64,000 nt of DNA. Source: Rhizomys pruinosus (taxonomy: Eukaryota > Chordata > Mammalia > Rodentia > Spalacidae). The stretch covers positions 1,590,155 through 1,654,154 of the forward strand of contig VZQC01011008.1 in assembly GCA_009823505.1 (NCBI GenBank), read 5' to 3'. The notes beneath the pieces were generated by a model. That model was not told where the DNA came from and made no database searches. It was given only the letters and a program-made list of their open reading frames with translations. Each line of letters opens with the position of its first letter. The first letter of the stretch is position 1. The position numbers were made by a program, and so were the translations under genes. Below, in pieces: positions 38,228-48,606 of the stretch.

Positions 38228-39700
38228 CCAAATAGCCAAAGCAAGCAGCCCTGAATGAAAAGAGCAATACAGGGGGAATCTCTATACCAGACTTCAAACT
38301 ATACTACAGGCTTTAAGTCATAAAAAACAGCTTCGGTACTGGCAAAAAAAAAACAGACCTGTGACCAATGGAAATAAGACTGAAGATCCAAACTTGAGCC
38401 ATACAATTTCAGCCACCTCATTTTGACAAGGGGGCCAAAGACAGACACAATGGAGGAAAGACAGCATCTTTCAGGAAGTGGTGTTGGCAAACTGGATCAC
38501 CACTTGTAGAAGATGAAATTAAACCCCTACCTCTCGCCCTCTAAAAAAATCAATCCAAGACCTCGCCATGAAACCCAAAACTCTAAGGCAATAGAAGAAA
38601 AAGTTGGCGGGGGAGCAACAACCTAAAAGACATAGACATAGGAAAAATCTAAATAAAGCAAATAAAAAAAAAAAAAAAAGAATTAAGGTCAACAATTGAC
38701 AAATGGGACCTCATTAAACTCAAAAGCTTCTATACATCAAAAGAAACAATCAAGGAAGTGAAGAGAAAACCCACAGAGTGGGAGGAAACCTTCACCACAG
38801 ATACATCTGACAAAGCATTGATTTCCAGAATATATAAACTACTCAAAAAACAGAGAAAGAAAACAAATTACCCACTCAAAAGATGGAGCAAAGAGCTGAA
38901 CGGAGACTTCACAAGTAAGGAATTAGAAATGGCTGAGAAACATCTTAAAAGGTGTTTAATGTGTCCCTGTCTTGCTAATAATTAAGAAAATGCAAATTAA
39001 AACTACTTTAAGACATCATCTCATTCCAATAAGACTGGCTAGGATCAAGAAAACAAATGATACCAAGTGCTGGAGAGGTTGTGGGGAAAGGGGAACACTC
39101 ATTCACTGCTGGTGGGAATGTAAACTGGTACAGCCACTATGGAAAGCAGTGTGGAGAACCCTTGGAAGACTCAGAATGAACTTGCCACCTGACCCAGCCA
39201 TACCACTCCTGGGTATGTTCCCACTCATCTTACCCCAGAGATACATGCACAGCCATGTTTATTTCAGCTCAATTCTCTCTCTTCTCCAGCAAGGAGCTGG
39301 AACCAACCCAAGAGCCCCTCAACTGAGGAGTGGATAGAGAAAATGTGGTACATCTACACAACAGAGTTCTATGCAGCAGTAAAAAAAGATGACATTATGA
39401 GCTTTGCAGGTAAATGGATGGAGCAAGAAGATATCATGCTGAGTGAAGTAACACAGTTCCAGAAAAACAAATGAAGAATGGTACCCCTCATCTGTGGATG
39501 CTAGCACCAAGTATATAGTTGTAAGGCAAACTGAGCAATGTTAACTTTATATTCCTCGATCTGAAAACAACTATACTCATATTGTGAATCTCTTAACAGG
39601 TTCTAGAATTAGCCTACCATTTCATTTCAGACTTTGGAATTCGGTATATGGGTGGAGGGTATGCATATTTTAGAGTAACATAAAATCAAAAGAATGAGGA
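38228..39700 (+). mobile_element. L1 fragment B, ORF2 3' end and 3' UTR
   Basis: Continues L1 ORF2 to its C-terminal end. Pieces encode MAEKHL and the [18 protein letters not shown] cysteine-rich segment that marks the L1 ORF2 C-terminus, split by frameshifts. The 3' UTR fades out near 39700. Unlike 33.2-38.5 kb, the sequence beyond ~38.7 kb reads cleanly. Confidence 0.88.
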
Positions 39701-39711
39701 AAAAAACCGAA

Positions 39712-39998
39712 AGTTTATTTGAGCTTACAGTTTAGAGAGTCCATAATGGAGAAGGGGACATGGCAGCAGAGGTGTCCAGAGCAGAAACACAAGCAATCAC
39801 ATCTTCAGGCAGGCACAGGGAAGACCAGAAATGCAGCAAGGCTTAAGAAAGGTCAAAGCCGACCCACAGCGACAGCTTCCTCCAGCATGGAGCAAGACCA
39901 TACCTCCCTCCCCAACCCTGAAAGCAGCACCACCAACCAGGGACAAAATGCCCAAATAATGGAGGCTATGGGCGACATTCTCATTCAAACCACCACAC
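39712..39998 (-). mobile_element. MaLR LTR, partial solo
   Basis: Reverse LTR lacking its inner ~45 bp. It begins gtttatttgagcttacagtt and ends tcattcaaaccaccaca. Confidence 0.85.
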
Positions 39999-40233
39999 AG
40001 AGTGATCTGCTTCAGAGCCTCAGTTGCCGTCTGTCTCTTACAGGGATAGTCTGTGAAACCCCAGTGTTCTGGACTCTCATCGTGACAAGAAAAGAGCTCC
40101 ACCATCTCCTGAGGTTAGACCAGCCTGGTTAGGTTCCAACTCTGCCACTTACTACTGTGTGAGCTTAGACAACTTGGCCTCGGTTTCCACTTCTATAAAA
40201 AGAGAATAAGAGTTTAGGTTCAAATGTGAGAAT

Positions 40234-40445
40234 GTGGGCTGGAGAGATGGCCTAGTGGTTAAGAGCGCCGACTGCTCTTGCAGAGGACCCGGGTTCAATC
40301 CTCAGCACCCACATGGTGGCTGAGAACTGTCTTTAACTCCAGTTCCAGGGGAATCCAATGCCCTCCCCTGACATCTGCGGCATTGCACGACACGGGTGCA
40401 CCAGCCTACATGCAGACTCATACACATAAAAAATAAATAAAATTC
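40234..40445 (+). mobile_element. B2 SINE
   Basis: Full B2, slightly shortened 3' end. Confidence 0.94.
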
Positions 40446-40625
40446 GGCCGAGCATGGTGGCGCACACCTTCAATCCTAGCACTCAGGAGGCGGAGGCAGA
40501 GGCAGACGGATCTTTGTGAGTTCAAGGCCAGCCTGGTCTACAGAGTGAGTTCCGGGACAGCTGGGGCTACAGGGAGACCCTGTCTTGAAAAGACCAAAAA
40601 TAAATAAATAAATAAATAATAAATA
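40446..40625 (+). mobile_element. B1 SINE with (AAAT)n tail
   Basis: B1 inserted at the B2 tail. caaatgtgagaatgt before the B2 and aaaatgtgagaatgt after the B1 suggest one target duplication around both. Confidence 0.92.
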
Positions 40626-40959
40626 TTTTTAAAATGTGAGAATGTATATAAATCACACAGCATAATGCACGGCAAATATCTGTTAAATTGCTTCCCAATG
40701 GACTACTAATAGTTCCCTGAAGTAGATGGTCTGATCTACATACAATTTGCCTGACCCTTCTTTCCTAGCAGAAGGAAAGAAACACAGCGGTATTTGTTTA
40801 CTTCCTACCTAGGGAGTGGACTGGAACTTGCAGATTTTGTTTCAGCCCTGACTAACAAGGGTGATAAGTTAGTGCTCTCTGGCCCTTCCTGCTCTGTCAG
40901 TGGATGGAAGGAGTAAAGGGAAGAGCTCACTGTTGACACAGAAACACCACTCTCACCTC

Positions 40960-41370
40960 AAAGGAGATAAGACATAGTTTATTCTGGAACCAAATACGGG
41001 TGACTATAATCTGGTAACACACTTAGGTCACCCCAAATTTTGTGATTCAACATGGTCACAGTTTCTCGAGTTTTTATAGTAACAAAACAAAGAAAGCCAT
41101 AAATTAACACCAGACCCGTGGGTTACAGCGAAGCAGGGGGAGGTCTGCCATGGATAGGCCTTAGATGTCGTCTAAGCATCTCAGCCCTTCGATGAAAACT
41201 AGGGGCTTCTTCATACATTCTCAAAAGGATTTGTGTCTATCACAGGAGGTTAGGTCCCATACAGAGGGAGGCAAGGAAATTGCTATTTAGGGGGCCACAG
41301 AGAGCCTAAGATAAATTGTAATTAGGCTCCTGACCAGCAACATTCCAACCTCTCCCCACCACTGAAGTTG
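40960..41370. other. Possible unclassified repeat or LTR fragment
   Basis: The interval (atagtttattctggaaccaa onward) feels repeat-like, with a TTTATT start as in reverse LTRs, but I cannot assign a family. No open frame is present. Confidence 0.3.
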
Positions 41371-41890
41371 TCTCCAGTCAGTCAGCCTTTGCAGACGCAC
41401 CATCTTTCCAGGGATTCCCGTTCACATCACATAGTCTTCCGGGCTTGAGAGAAGCAGGTACCAAGAGGGGCATCAGACATGTAAGAAGAAATCAGGTGGA
41501 GAAGCAGCAGTGAGAAAAAATGCAGAGGCAGCAGGAGAGCCCACAGAGTGCCTACAAGCAGGACCTCCAGCTTCAGAGAAAGGAAAGGAGAAGGGGGAGG
41601 GCAGCCTCCGACTCCAGCACAGCTTGAAGGAGGCCTTAGCAAGGCCGAGGGCGGGTCCTGGAGCCAAAGCATCGCTGCTGGGAGTCAGCTGGGAACAGCC
41701 GGAGGAGGGCGGGGCTCCCCGCAAATTCAGTGAACTCCCAGGCGACAGCTGAGCCTCCTAGTTATGCTCAGTGCAGCCCACTGAGGTGTCTCCTCACCAG
41801 GAGATTCTGGGTGCTTAGGAGCTAGGGTGTGTGTGAGAGAGAGGTCATTATAGACAGCAACTGTCATTGTGCGGAAAGAGAATTTTTTTT
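41371..41890. other. Intergenic, locally GC-rich stretch
   Basis: Single-copy-looking. Two GC boxes (GGGCGGG at 41649-41655 and GGGCGGGG at 41707-41714) lie in a GC-rich ~200 bp. No exon could be supported; short open frames on both strands look random. Confidence 0.35.
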
Positions 41891-42042
41891 TTTTTAGTCT
41901 TTTCGAGACAGGGTCTCCCTGTAGCCCCAGCTGTCCTGGAACTCACTCTGTAGACCAGGCTGGCCTTGAACTCTCAAAGATCCACCTGCCTCTGCCTCCC
42001 AAATGCTAGGATTAAAGGCGTGCGCCACCACACCTGGCCCCA
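41888..42042 (-). mobile_element. B1 SINE
   Basis: Reverse near-consensus B1. Confidence 0.93.
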
Positions 42043-42221
42043 GATGCATTTCTAACAGAACAACCAATGTTCTCAAATCACCATAATTTATTCAATATGT
42101 CTGTATGGCAGCATATATTATATGTCTTTTTTGCTACAGATACACTGTAATGGAAAGAGAATTTCTAAGGTTTTTGTCAGGCATTATTATGCACTTCTCT
42201 CTTTGGTGCATTTTGTTGTTT

Positions 42222-42430
42222 TTTTTTTAATTATTTTTATTTTATGTGTATGAGTGTGTTGCCTACCTACTTGTATGTAAGTGCATTCGTGCTATACAGT
42301 GCCCGCAGTGATCAGAATTCCCTTGGAACTGGAGCTAAGCTGCTACCTGCCATGTGGGTGCTAGGAACCGAACCCAGGTCCTCTGAAAGAGCAGCCAGCG
42401 CTCCCAACCACTGAGCCATCTCTCCAGCCC
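42222..42430 (-). mobile_element. B2-related SINE, older
   Basis: Reverse, ends actgagccatctctccagcc. Confidence 0.85.
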
Positions 42431-43197
42431 TGGTATGTTGTTTTTTTAACAAAAAAAAAAAAAGTGGAATATTTAAAATTCACATTTTTCTTGCTGACTT
42501 GTGTTTTCTTGACTTCTGAGATTGAGCCTCCAAAGCTCTAGCTTAAATTCTGTTCAGTTGTTACTAAGACTCAGAGCCTAGATTTCCCCAGACCGTGGAC
42601 ATTTTCCAAGCCAGATTGAGAAATCCTTGTCTCTTCTGGCTTCATGGACTCTGAGGGAAATGAGCAGAACTTGTCTATCCCTTTTTCTAGAGCCAATTCT
42701 AGAACATTCTATTTCTGCCGAGCTGCTATTGTTTCAAGTTTTACGTTTTTGTCACTCACTGGTAACTCCCTTTCAGAGGTCCCCTGCCCACCACCACCCT
42801 CTTCTCCTTCCCTGCTCTTTCATCAGCAGGGTCAGACACTGCGAGCCTCTGACTCAGAATTTCCAGCCTGGAATCACTAAGAAGCGCACCATTTCCAGGA
42901 CCTGGAACCCCCAGATCTCGCTGCCATCTCACTTTTCCACTCCCTTTCCTCACCGCACCCCCATGCTGAATCTACGCAACCTCCTCAGTCAAGACTTTTA
43001 CCCCCCTCAGCCTGAGCATCCGTACTCTGGCAGCGCTAGCACTCAGCCTTCTCTTTCCTTCATTTCCAATCCAGACCACCATAACCAGGCCACACCAGAG
43101 CCATGCTCATCCTTCCTTTGGGCCACCCTGATTATGATTACCTTTACACAGTTGCTGACCAAAGTCACAAAAATCGGAGAAAGGTGTTTGGTTTCTT
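42431..43197. other. Intergenic single-copy stretch with a long open frame
   Basis: A plus-strand frame of 216 codons starts at 42627 and ends at 43277 inside a TTTA repeat. Its product is Ser/Pro/Leu-rich, matches no family I know, and its C-terminus is microsatellite-encoded. I regard it as a chance frame. Confidence 0.35.
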
Positions 43198-43198
43198 T

Positions 43199-43214
43199 GT
43201 TTTATTTATTATTT

Positions 43215-43250
<36 letters not shown>

Positions 43251-43256
43251 TTGTTG
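43199..43256. repeat. (TTTA)n microsatellite
   Basis: About a dozen TTTA units followed by TTG/GGT repeats. Confidence 0.95.
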
Positions 43257-43274
43257 TTGTTGGTGGTGGTTGGT

Positions 43275-43418
43275 TAGTTGGTTGTTTGCTTGAGACAGGA
43301 CCTCCCTATAGCACCAGCTGGCCTGGCTGGCTGTTTAGACCAGGCTAGCCTCAATCTCACAGAGAGCTATCTGCCTCCTGAGTGCTGGGATCAAAGGTAT
43401 ACACCACCAGGCCTAGTG
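43275..43418 (-). mobile_element. B1 SINE, diverged
   Basis: Reverse, tgcttgagacaggacctccc to accaccaggcctag. Confidence 0.8.
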
Positions 43419-43516
43419 CTGTTTTGGTTTCTTAAGGCTGTGGCAACACACGAGCGCAAAGCTGCTGGTAAAACAACAGAAATTCCCTTCTTGCTGTTCT
43501 GGCAAGTAGGAATCCG

Positions 43517-43558
43517 GAAGCAGGGTGTTTGAAGCAGGGTGTTTGAAGCAGGGTGTTT
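43517..43558. repeat. 14-bp unit in three tandem copies
   Basis: GAAGCAGGGTGTTT occurs three times exactly. Confidence 0.97.
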
Positions 43559-43727
43559 GCAGGCCACACACTCTCTAAAAGTCCAGGGGCAGTTCTTTCC
43601 TGCCTCTTCTAGCAACTGGGAGCTCGGATAGCCCTTGTTCAGTGGCATCTCCCTGTATCTTCACAGAGCCTTCTTTCCTTCATTGCAGTATCTGTGACTT
43701 CCCTCTCCTTTTTCTTTTCTTTTCCTT

Positions 43728-43895
43728 CTTTTTTTTTTTTTAATCTTTCTTTGTCTTTTTGAGCTAGGATTTCCCTGTAGCCCCAGCTGGACTGGAACTC
43801 ACTATATAGACCAGGCTAGCTTTGAATTCATAGAGACCCGCCTGCCTCTCCCTCCAGAGTTCTTAGACTAAAGGTATGCACTACCATACCTGGCC
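43728..43895 (-). mobile_element. B1 SINE, diverged
   Basis: Reverse, tttttgagctaggatttccc. Confidence 0.82.
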
Positions 43896-43911
43896 CTTTA
43901 TAAATTTTTTT

Positions 43912-43917
43912 TTATAT

Positions 43918-43952
<35 letters not shown>

Positions 43953-43955
43953 TTT
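43912..43955. repeat. (TTTA)n microsatellite
   Basis: About ten TTTA units at the tail of the next B1. Confidence 0.95.
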
Positions 43956-44099
43956 TGGTCTTTTTGAGAGAGGGTCTCCCTGTAGTCCCAGCTGTCCTGG
44001 AACTCACTCTGTAGACCAGGCTGGCCTTGAACTCTCAAAGATCCGCCTGTCTCTGCCTCCCGAGTGCTAGGATTAAAGGCGTGCGCCACCATGCCCGGC
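43956..44099 (-). mobile_element. B1 SINE
   Basis: Reverse near-consensus B1. Confidence 0.93.
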
Positions 44100-44315
44100 T
44101 CATTTACTACTTTTATTTTATGTTTATGAGTGTATTGACTGCATGTGTGTAAGTACACCTGTGTCGTGCAATGCCCACAGAGTCAAAAGGGTCAGAGTCC
44201 TCTGGAACTGGAGTTAGGGATGGTTGCTAGATGCCACGTGGAAGTTGGGACTTGAACCTGGGTCCTTTGCAAGAGCCACCATTGTTCTTTATTGCTGAGC
44301 CATCTCTTCCGGCCC
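44100..44315 (-). mobile_element. B2-related SINE, older
   Basis: Reverse, ends tgctgagccatctcttccgg. Confidence 0.8.
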
Positions 44316-44387
44316 AGGTTGTCTGGTTTAAGAGCAAGCACCCTTGCCCACTGAGCCATCTTATCTGCCCTTAATCTTTTGACTGCA

Positions 44388-44530
44388 GGGCGTGATGGCA
44401 CACATCAGAAATCCTAGCACTCCAGAAGTTGAGGCAGGAGGATTGCCATGAGTATCATAGTGAGTCCTAAGCCAGTGTGGGCTGTGGATGAGACCATGTC
44501 TCAAAAACAACAAAATGAAATAAAAATAAA
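44388..44530 (+). mobile_element. Old B1 SINE
   Basis: gcagggcgtgatggcacaca, then ccatgtctcaaaaaca. Confidence 0.75.
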
Positions 44531-45365
44531 GATCTTTAATTTCATTACATTTTACTGCCTAACAAGGTCACATTCACAGGTGGTAGACAACCTCAGACTC
44601 AGCCCACTACAGCAGTCTTCTGTTCGTTGCTACTCACCGACCCCACCACTGTCCGTCCAAACTGCACACATCCAGTTCCAAAAGCAACGCACGAAGCATT
44701 TCCACGATTCCCCGGTTCTAAGCTCTCTTCTCTCTCTGTGATCCCATTTGCTTTTCCTTCCTCTTTTATAGATTATGTCAAGGTCTTTCTTCGCAGTGCT
44801 GTCCACGAGCTGCAGCCTTTCTCTGGCTAACTGGATTGCGGAGGGTGCCAGCACATGTCTGGCAGCGAGATCTCACCTGGGACTCTTTGGTCAGGGCACA
44901 ATCATTCCTGCTGCTCCTGTGCCACTCAGTGTGCTGCTCTGCCCCCCTGCCCCCCATGAAATGGCCGGCTGTCTCTCCTCGCTGACCAGTCCCTATCTTC
45001 TGCCTCTGTCTCTCCTCGCTGGCCAGTCCCTATCTTCCTGCCTCCCAGCATCTCCTTTTCCCAGTCCTTTGCTCAGCAGCCTGCCTCTGCCTGTGTCCCT
45101 CTACTTCTCACCCAGTTTGGTGGCCTTGTGAAGGCAGCACAGTTCTGCCTGTGAATGTCAGCCCCTCAAGCTGCCAGGCACCCCTTATTCTCTTCCCCAG
45201 TTCAGCCCTTTGCTTCAGGCTCCTCCTCCTTTCCATCCAAGTTATCTTTGACTTTCTCCAGGAACACCCCTCCACCTTGCATTTCCCTTCCTTCTAACCT
45301 TGTATCCCACAGAATTACTGCGTTCTTCTTTTGGGTTCCAGTAGCTGGTAGTAAAATGGCTTCTT
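44531..45365. other. Intergenic single-copy stretch
   Basis: No gene recognised. It is pyrimidine-rich from 44900 to 45330 and carries a 37-bp tandem duplication (44969-45005 and 45006-45042). Confidence 0.5.
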
Positions 45366-45540
45366 CAAGCTGGGCGTGGTGGTGCACGCCTTTAATCCTA
45401 GCACTTGGGAGGCAGAGGCAGGTGGATCTTTGTGAGTTCAAGGCCAGCCTGGTCTACAGAGTGAGTTCCAGGCCAGCTGGGGCTATAGGGAGACCCTGCC
45501 TCTAAAAGACCAAAAAAAAAAAAAAAAGTTAAAAAAAAAT
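45366..45540 (+). mobile_element. B1 SINE
   Basis: Near-consensus B1 flanked by the duplicated aaaatggcttcttca. Confidence 0.95.
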
Positions 45541-45868
45541 GGCTTCTTCAGGCTTCAGTGATGACCTTGCCCTTCCGTCCCTGCTCCAGCTCTGTTTGCA
45601 TTTATTCCTGGTGATGGGGTTGGTGTATGTTTTCAGAACTGTGATACTAGGTGCACCTAGAAGCAATAGCAGATGGCAAGAAAAAGGATGTGTATACAAA
45701 GAGCCCTGGGCTCAGAAGCAGTTCCAGGGACCTTACTGAGTCTACCACCCTGGGGGCATGCCCTCTCATCTCAGACAAAAAAGTCTAAGTAATTCTCCCA
45801 GTTTTTGGATACAGACACTGCTTTACATCTAAGCTAAAATGCAGCATGATACAAGAAATATTCTTTTT
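45541..45868. other. Intergenic, no feature
   Basis: Single-copy-looking; nothing recognised. Confidence 0.45.
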
Positions 45869-45988
45869 GTTTTGTTGTTGTTATTGTTTTGAAACAGGGT
45901 CTTGCTCTGTAGCACAGGCTATTCTCAAACTTGTGACATTTCTCCTTAATGCTGGGATTAGAGGCATGTGTCGCCAGGCCCAACTACA
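45869..45988 (-). mobile_element. Old B1 SINE
   Basis: Reverse, gaaacagggtcttgctctgt, with a central deletion. Confidence 0.65.
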
Positions 45989-46068
45989 ATCTTCCTAGCC
46001 ATTTTCCACTCAGTAAAAAAAAATTCTAGGACAGGAGTCATGATAGTGATTAAGAAGTGTTTCTTTTC

Positions 46069-46302
46069 TGGGCTGGAGAGATGGCTCAGCGGTTAAGAGT
46101 GCCTACTGCTCTTGCAGAAGACCTGGGTTTGATTCCCAGCACCCACATGGCGGCTAAGAACCATCTTTAACTCCAGTTTCAGGGGAATCCGACGCCCTCT
46201 TCTGCCCTCTGCAGCATTACACGATACGGGTGCACCAACCTACATGCAGACAGTACACTCATACACATAAAAATAATAAATAAATAAAAAATTTAAAAAA
46301 AA
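46069..46302 (+). mobile_element. B2 SINE
   Basis: Full B2 flanked by the duplicated gtttcttttct. Confidence 0.94.
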
Positions 46303-46314
46303 TGTTTCTTTTCT

Positions 46315-46537
46315 TTTTAAAAAAATATTTATTTTATGTGTATGAATGTAATACCTTCGTGTGTTTAAGTGCACCTGTGTCATGCAGTGCTCTCATAAAA
46401 CAAAAGAGGGCATTGGATCCCCTGGAACTGGAATTACAAACAGTTCTTAGCTGCCATGTGGACTCTGGGATTCAAATCAGAATCTTCTGCAAGAGCAGCC
46501 AGTGCTCTTAACCACTGAGCCATCTCTTCAGCCACCA
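46315..46537 (-). mobile_element. B2-related SINE, older
   Basis: Reverse, ends actgagccatctcttcagcc. Confidence 0.85.
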
Positions 46538-46577
46538 AGTTTCTTTTCATTAGTGAGGTATCCCCTTAATTTCTTTT

Positions 46578-46835
46578 TCTTTTTTTTAATTTTTTTATTA
46601 ATTTTATTTATTTCTGTATGTGTATGAATGTACTGTCTGCATGCAAGTTTGTGCACCCGTGTCGTGCAATGCCATGGAGGTCAGAAGAGAGTGGCGGATT
46701 CCCCTGGAACTGGAGTTCTCCTGGAATTGGAGTTTCAGACAGTTCTCGGCCGCCATGTGGGTGCTGGGGATTGAACCTGGGTCCTCTGTAAGAGCGGTCA
46801 GCACTCTTAACCACTAGGCCATCTCTCCAGCCCCA
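46578..46835 (-). mobile_element. B2 SINE, young
   Basis: Full reverse B2, flanked by the duplicated aatttctttttctttt. Confidence 0.95.
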
Positions 46836-46849
46836 ATTTCTTTTTCTTT

Positions 46850-47012
46850 TTCTTTTTTTTTTTTTTTTGGTCTTTTCGAGATAGGGTCTCTCTGTAGTCC
46901 CAGCTGTCCTGGAACTCACTCTGTAGACCAGGCTGGCCTTGAACGCACAAAGATCCACCTGCCTCTGCCTCCCGAGTGCTAGGATTAAAGGCGTGCGCCA
47001 CCACGCCCGGCA
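46850..47012 (-). mobile_element. B1 SINE, young
   Basis: Full reverse B1. The same aatttctttttcttt word follows it, so both SINEs used one target. Confidence 0.95.
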
Positions 47013-47462
47013 GCCAATTTCTTTTTCTTTAATGATGCCTGCTACATCTCTAAAAAATTATATGAATTATGCTAATTTTACAATTATTTCTATTATAATG
47101 GGTGATTTTGAACCTTTGGTATAAATGATATTCTTCAAAGGCAATTAAGATTCAGATCTAGAAGCTGAAAAAAATGAGCTATTCAGGTAGGACTCTTCAT
47201 TGGTTATAAGTGTGTTTAGAGTAAGGATCCAGCCATCTTTATTTCTGTGTTTCCAGCAGTTCCTGATGCACAGAAGCTCTGAACGGAGGCCCCTCCTCCT
47301 ACTCTAACTTCTTTGAGAAGCCATAATTGCCCGACCCCCAACTGCCTCACTGGAACCCAGCACCAAAATCTCAATCTCATAATGGATTCAAGCTGGACCC
47401 CAAGCCAATGAGCAAAAGGAAGTTTGGGTAGAACCATCACAGTCTACAGTACGAAAGTATGT
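47013..47462. other. Intergenic, no feature
   Basis: Single-copy-looking; nothing recognised. Confidence 0.45.
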
Positions 47463-47706
47463 TAGGGGCTGGAGAGATGGCCTAGCGGTTGAAATTGCCA
47501 ACTGCTCTTTCAGAGGACCGGGGTTCGATCCTCAGCACCCACATGGCAGCTGAGAGTCGTCTTTGACTCCAGTTCCAAGGGAGTCCGACAACCTCTTCTG
47601 ACCTCCGCGGAATTGCACGACACGGGTGCACAGACCTGCATGCAGACAGTACATTCATACACATAAAAATAAATAAATTAATTAATTAATTAATTAAAAA
47701 AAAAGA
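47463..47706 (+). mobile_element. B2 SINE
   Basis: Full B2 with a TTAA-repeat tail, flanked by gaaagta words. Confidence 0.93.
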
Positions 47707-48165
47707 AAGTACACCAGTGAGCCAGCTGAAGTGATGGCTTCACCACCCCTTCTGCTGTGACACATGGTTTGCTGTTTTAGAACTGAGACAGAGACAGGAT
47801 GGGAGAGGGAAAGAGAATAAAAGAACACACATTCTGTTTGAAGGCTTAGAAAACAGCTGCAATAGCAGAACTTTCCTTACAACCCTTTTTTGTTTGTTGG
47901 GAAAGACTGAGTAAATATTGATACAGACCTCCCTTCCAGAGTCAGTCACAGGCTAGAGCAGACCCTAGAAAGAAGCACTACAATAACTAGGAGTTACCGA
48001 AGGGTTTGTGGTTCAATGCTTTAATGCCATAAGAACTATTCCAAATGACATGAGCAGTGTGACAGGGCAAATCAGCTCATGTCCTTGAACTGAGTTTTCC
48101 CATTTGTAAAATGGCAATAGTAATGCTGATGCTCCAGAACAGGTGGGGGAGATTAAGAATCACAG
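47707..48165. other. Intergenic, no feature
   Basis: Single-copy-looking; nothing recognised. Confidence 0.45.
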
Positions 48166-48167
48166 AA

Positions 48168-48322
48168 GTGGCTGAGCATGATGGTGCACACCTTTAATCC
48201 CAGTACTTGGGAGGCAGAGGCAGGTGGATGTCTGTGAGTTCAAGGCCTGCCTGGTCTACATAGCGAGCTGCAGGCCAGCTGGAACTAAAGAGGGACCCTG
48301 TCTCAAAAAGCCACAAAAAATA
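48168..48322 (+). mobile_element. B1 SINE
   Basis: gctgagcatgatggtgcaca to ctgtctcaaaaag. Confidence 0.88.
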
Positions 48323-48324
48323 AA

Positions 48325-48515
48325 AGAACTAGGAATGTAGCTCAGTTGGTAGTGTTGCCCAGCATGCACGAAGTCCCGAGTTTGATCCTTAGCACTATAT
48401 AAACAGAGCATGGAGGTTCGTGCTTGTAACCCCACCACGCCAGAGAGAGAGGGAGGAGGATCGGAAGTTGGAGGCCATCCTCAGCTATATATATCAGGTT
48501 CAAGGACACTGTGGG
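48325..48515 (+). mobile_element. B4/RSINE1-type SINE (ID plus B1)
   Basis: ID-like head (aggaatgtagctcagttggt ... gagtttgatccttagcac) followed by a B1-like part (gaggttcgtgcttgtaaccc). Confidence 0.7.
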
Positions 48516-48531
48516 TTATTTGAGATTCATA

Positions 48532-48559
48532 TTCTCTCTCTCTCTCTGTCTCTGTCTCT

Positions 48560-48602
<43 letters not shown>

Positions 48603-48606
48603 GCAC
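48532..48606. repeat. (TC)n(CA)n microsatellite
   Basis: A TC tract, then about 20 CA units ending in CGCACG. Confidence 0.95.

Larger units (their letters stand above)
33196..38530. repeat. Second, indel-rich copy of 28.35-33.19 kb
   Basis: The same order of elements recurs: B2 tail, L1 A/B junction (~33870), L1 reverse transcriptase region, B2 (34916 to ~35155), MaLR provirus (35695-38222) with its B2 (36130-36387) and B1 (37905-38083), then L1 again. Differences are mostly one-base insertions or deletions. 33200-33840 is scrambled, with the B2 tail word agtacattcatacacatac given about three times. An assembly duplicate is the likely explanation. Confidence 0.88.

Noticed and set aside
41427..41752. 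Short open frames on both strands in the GC-rich intergenic patch
   Set aside because: Overlapping frames of similar length on both strands are expected in GC-rich DNA; none has a recognisable motif.
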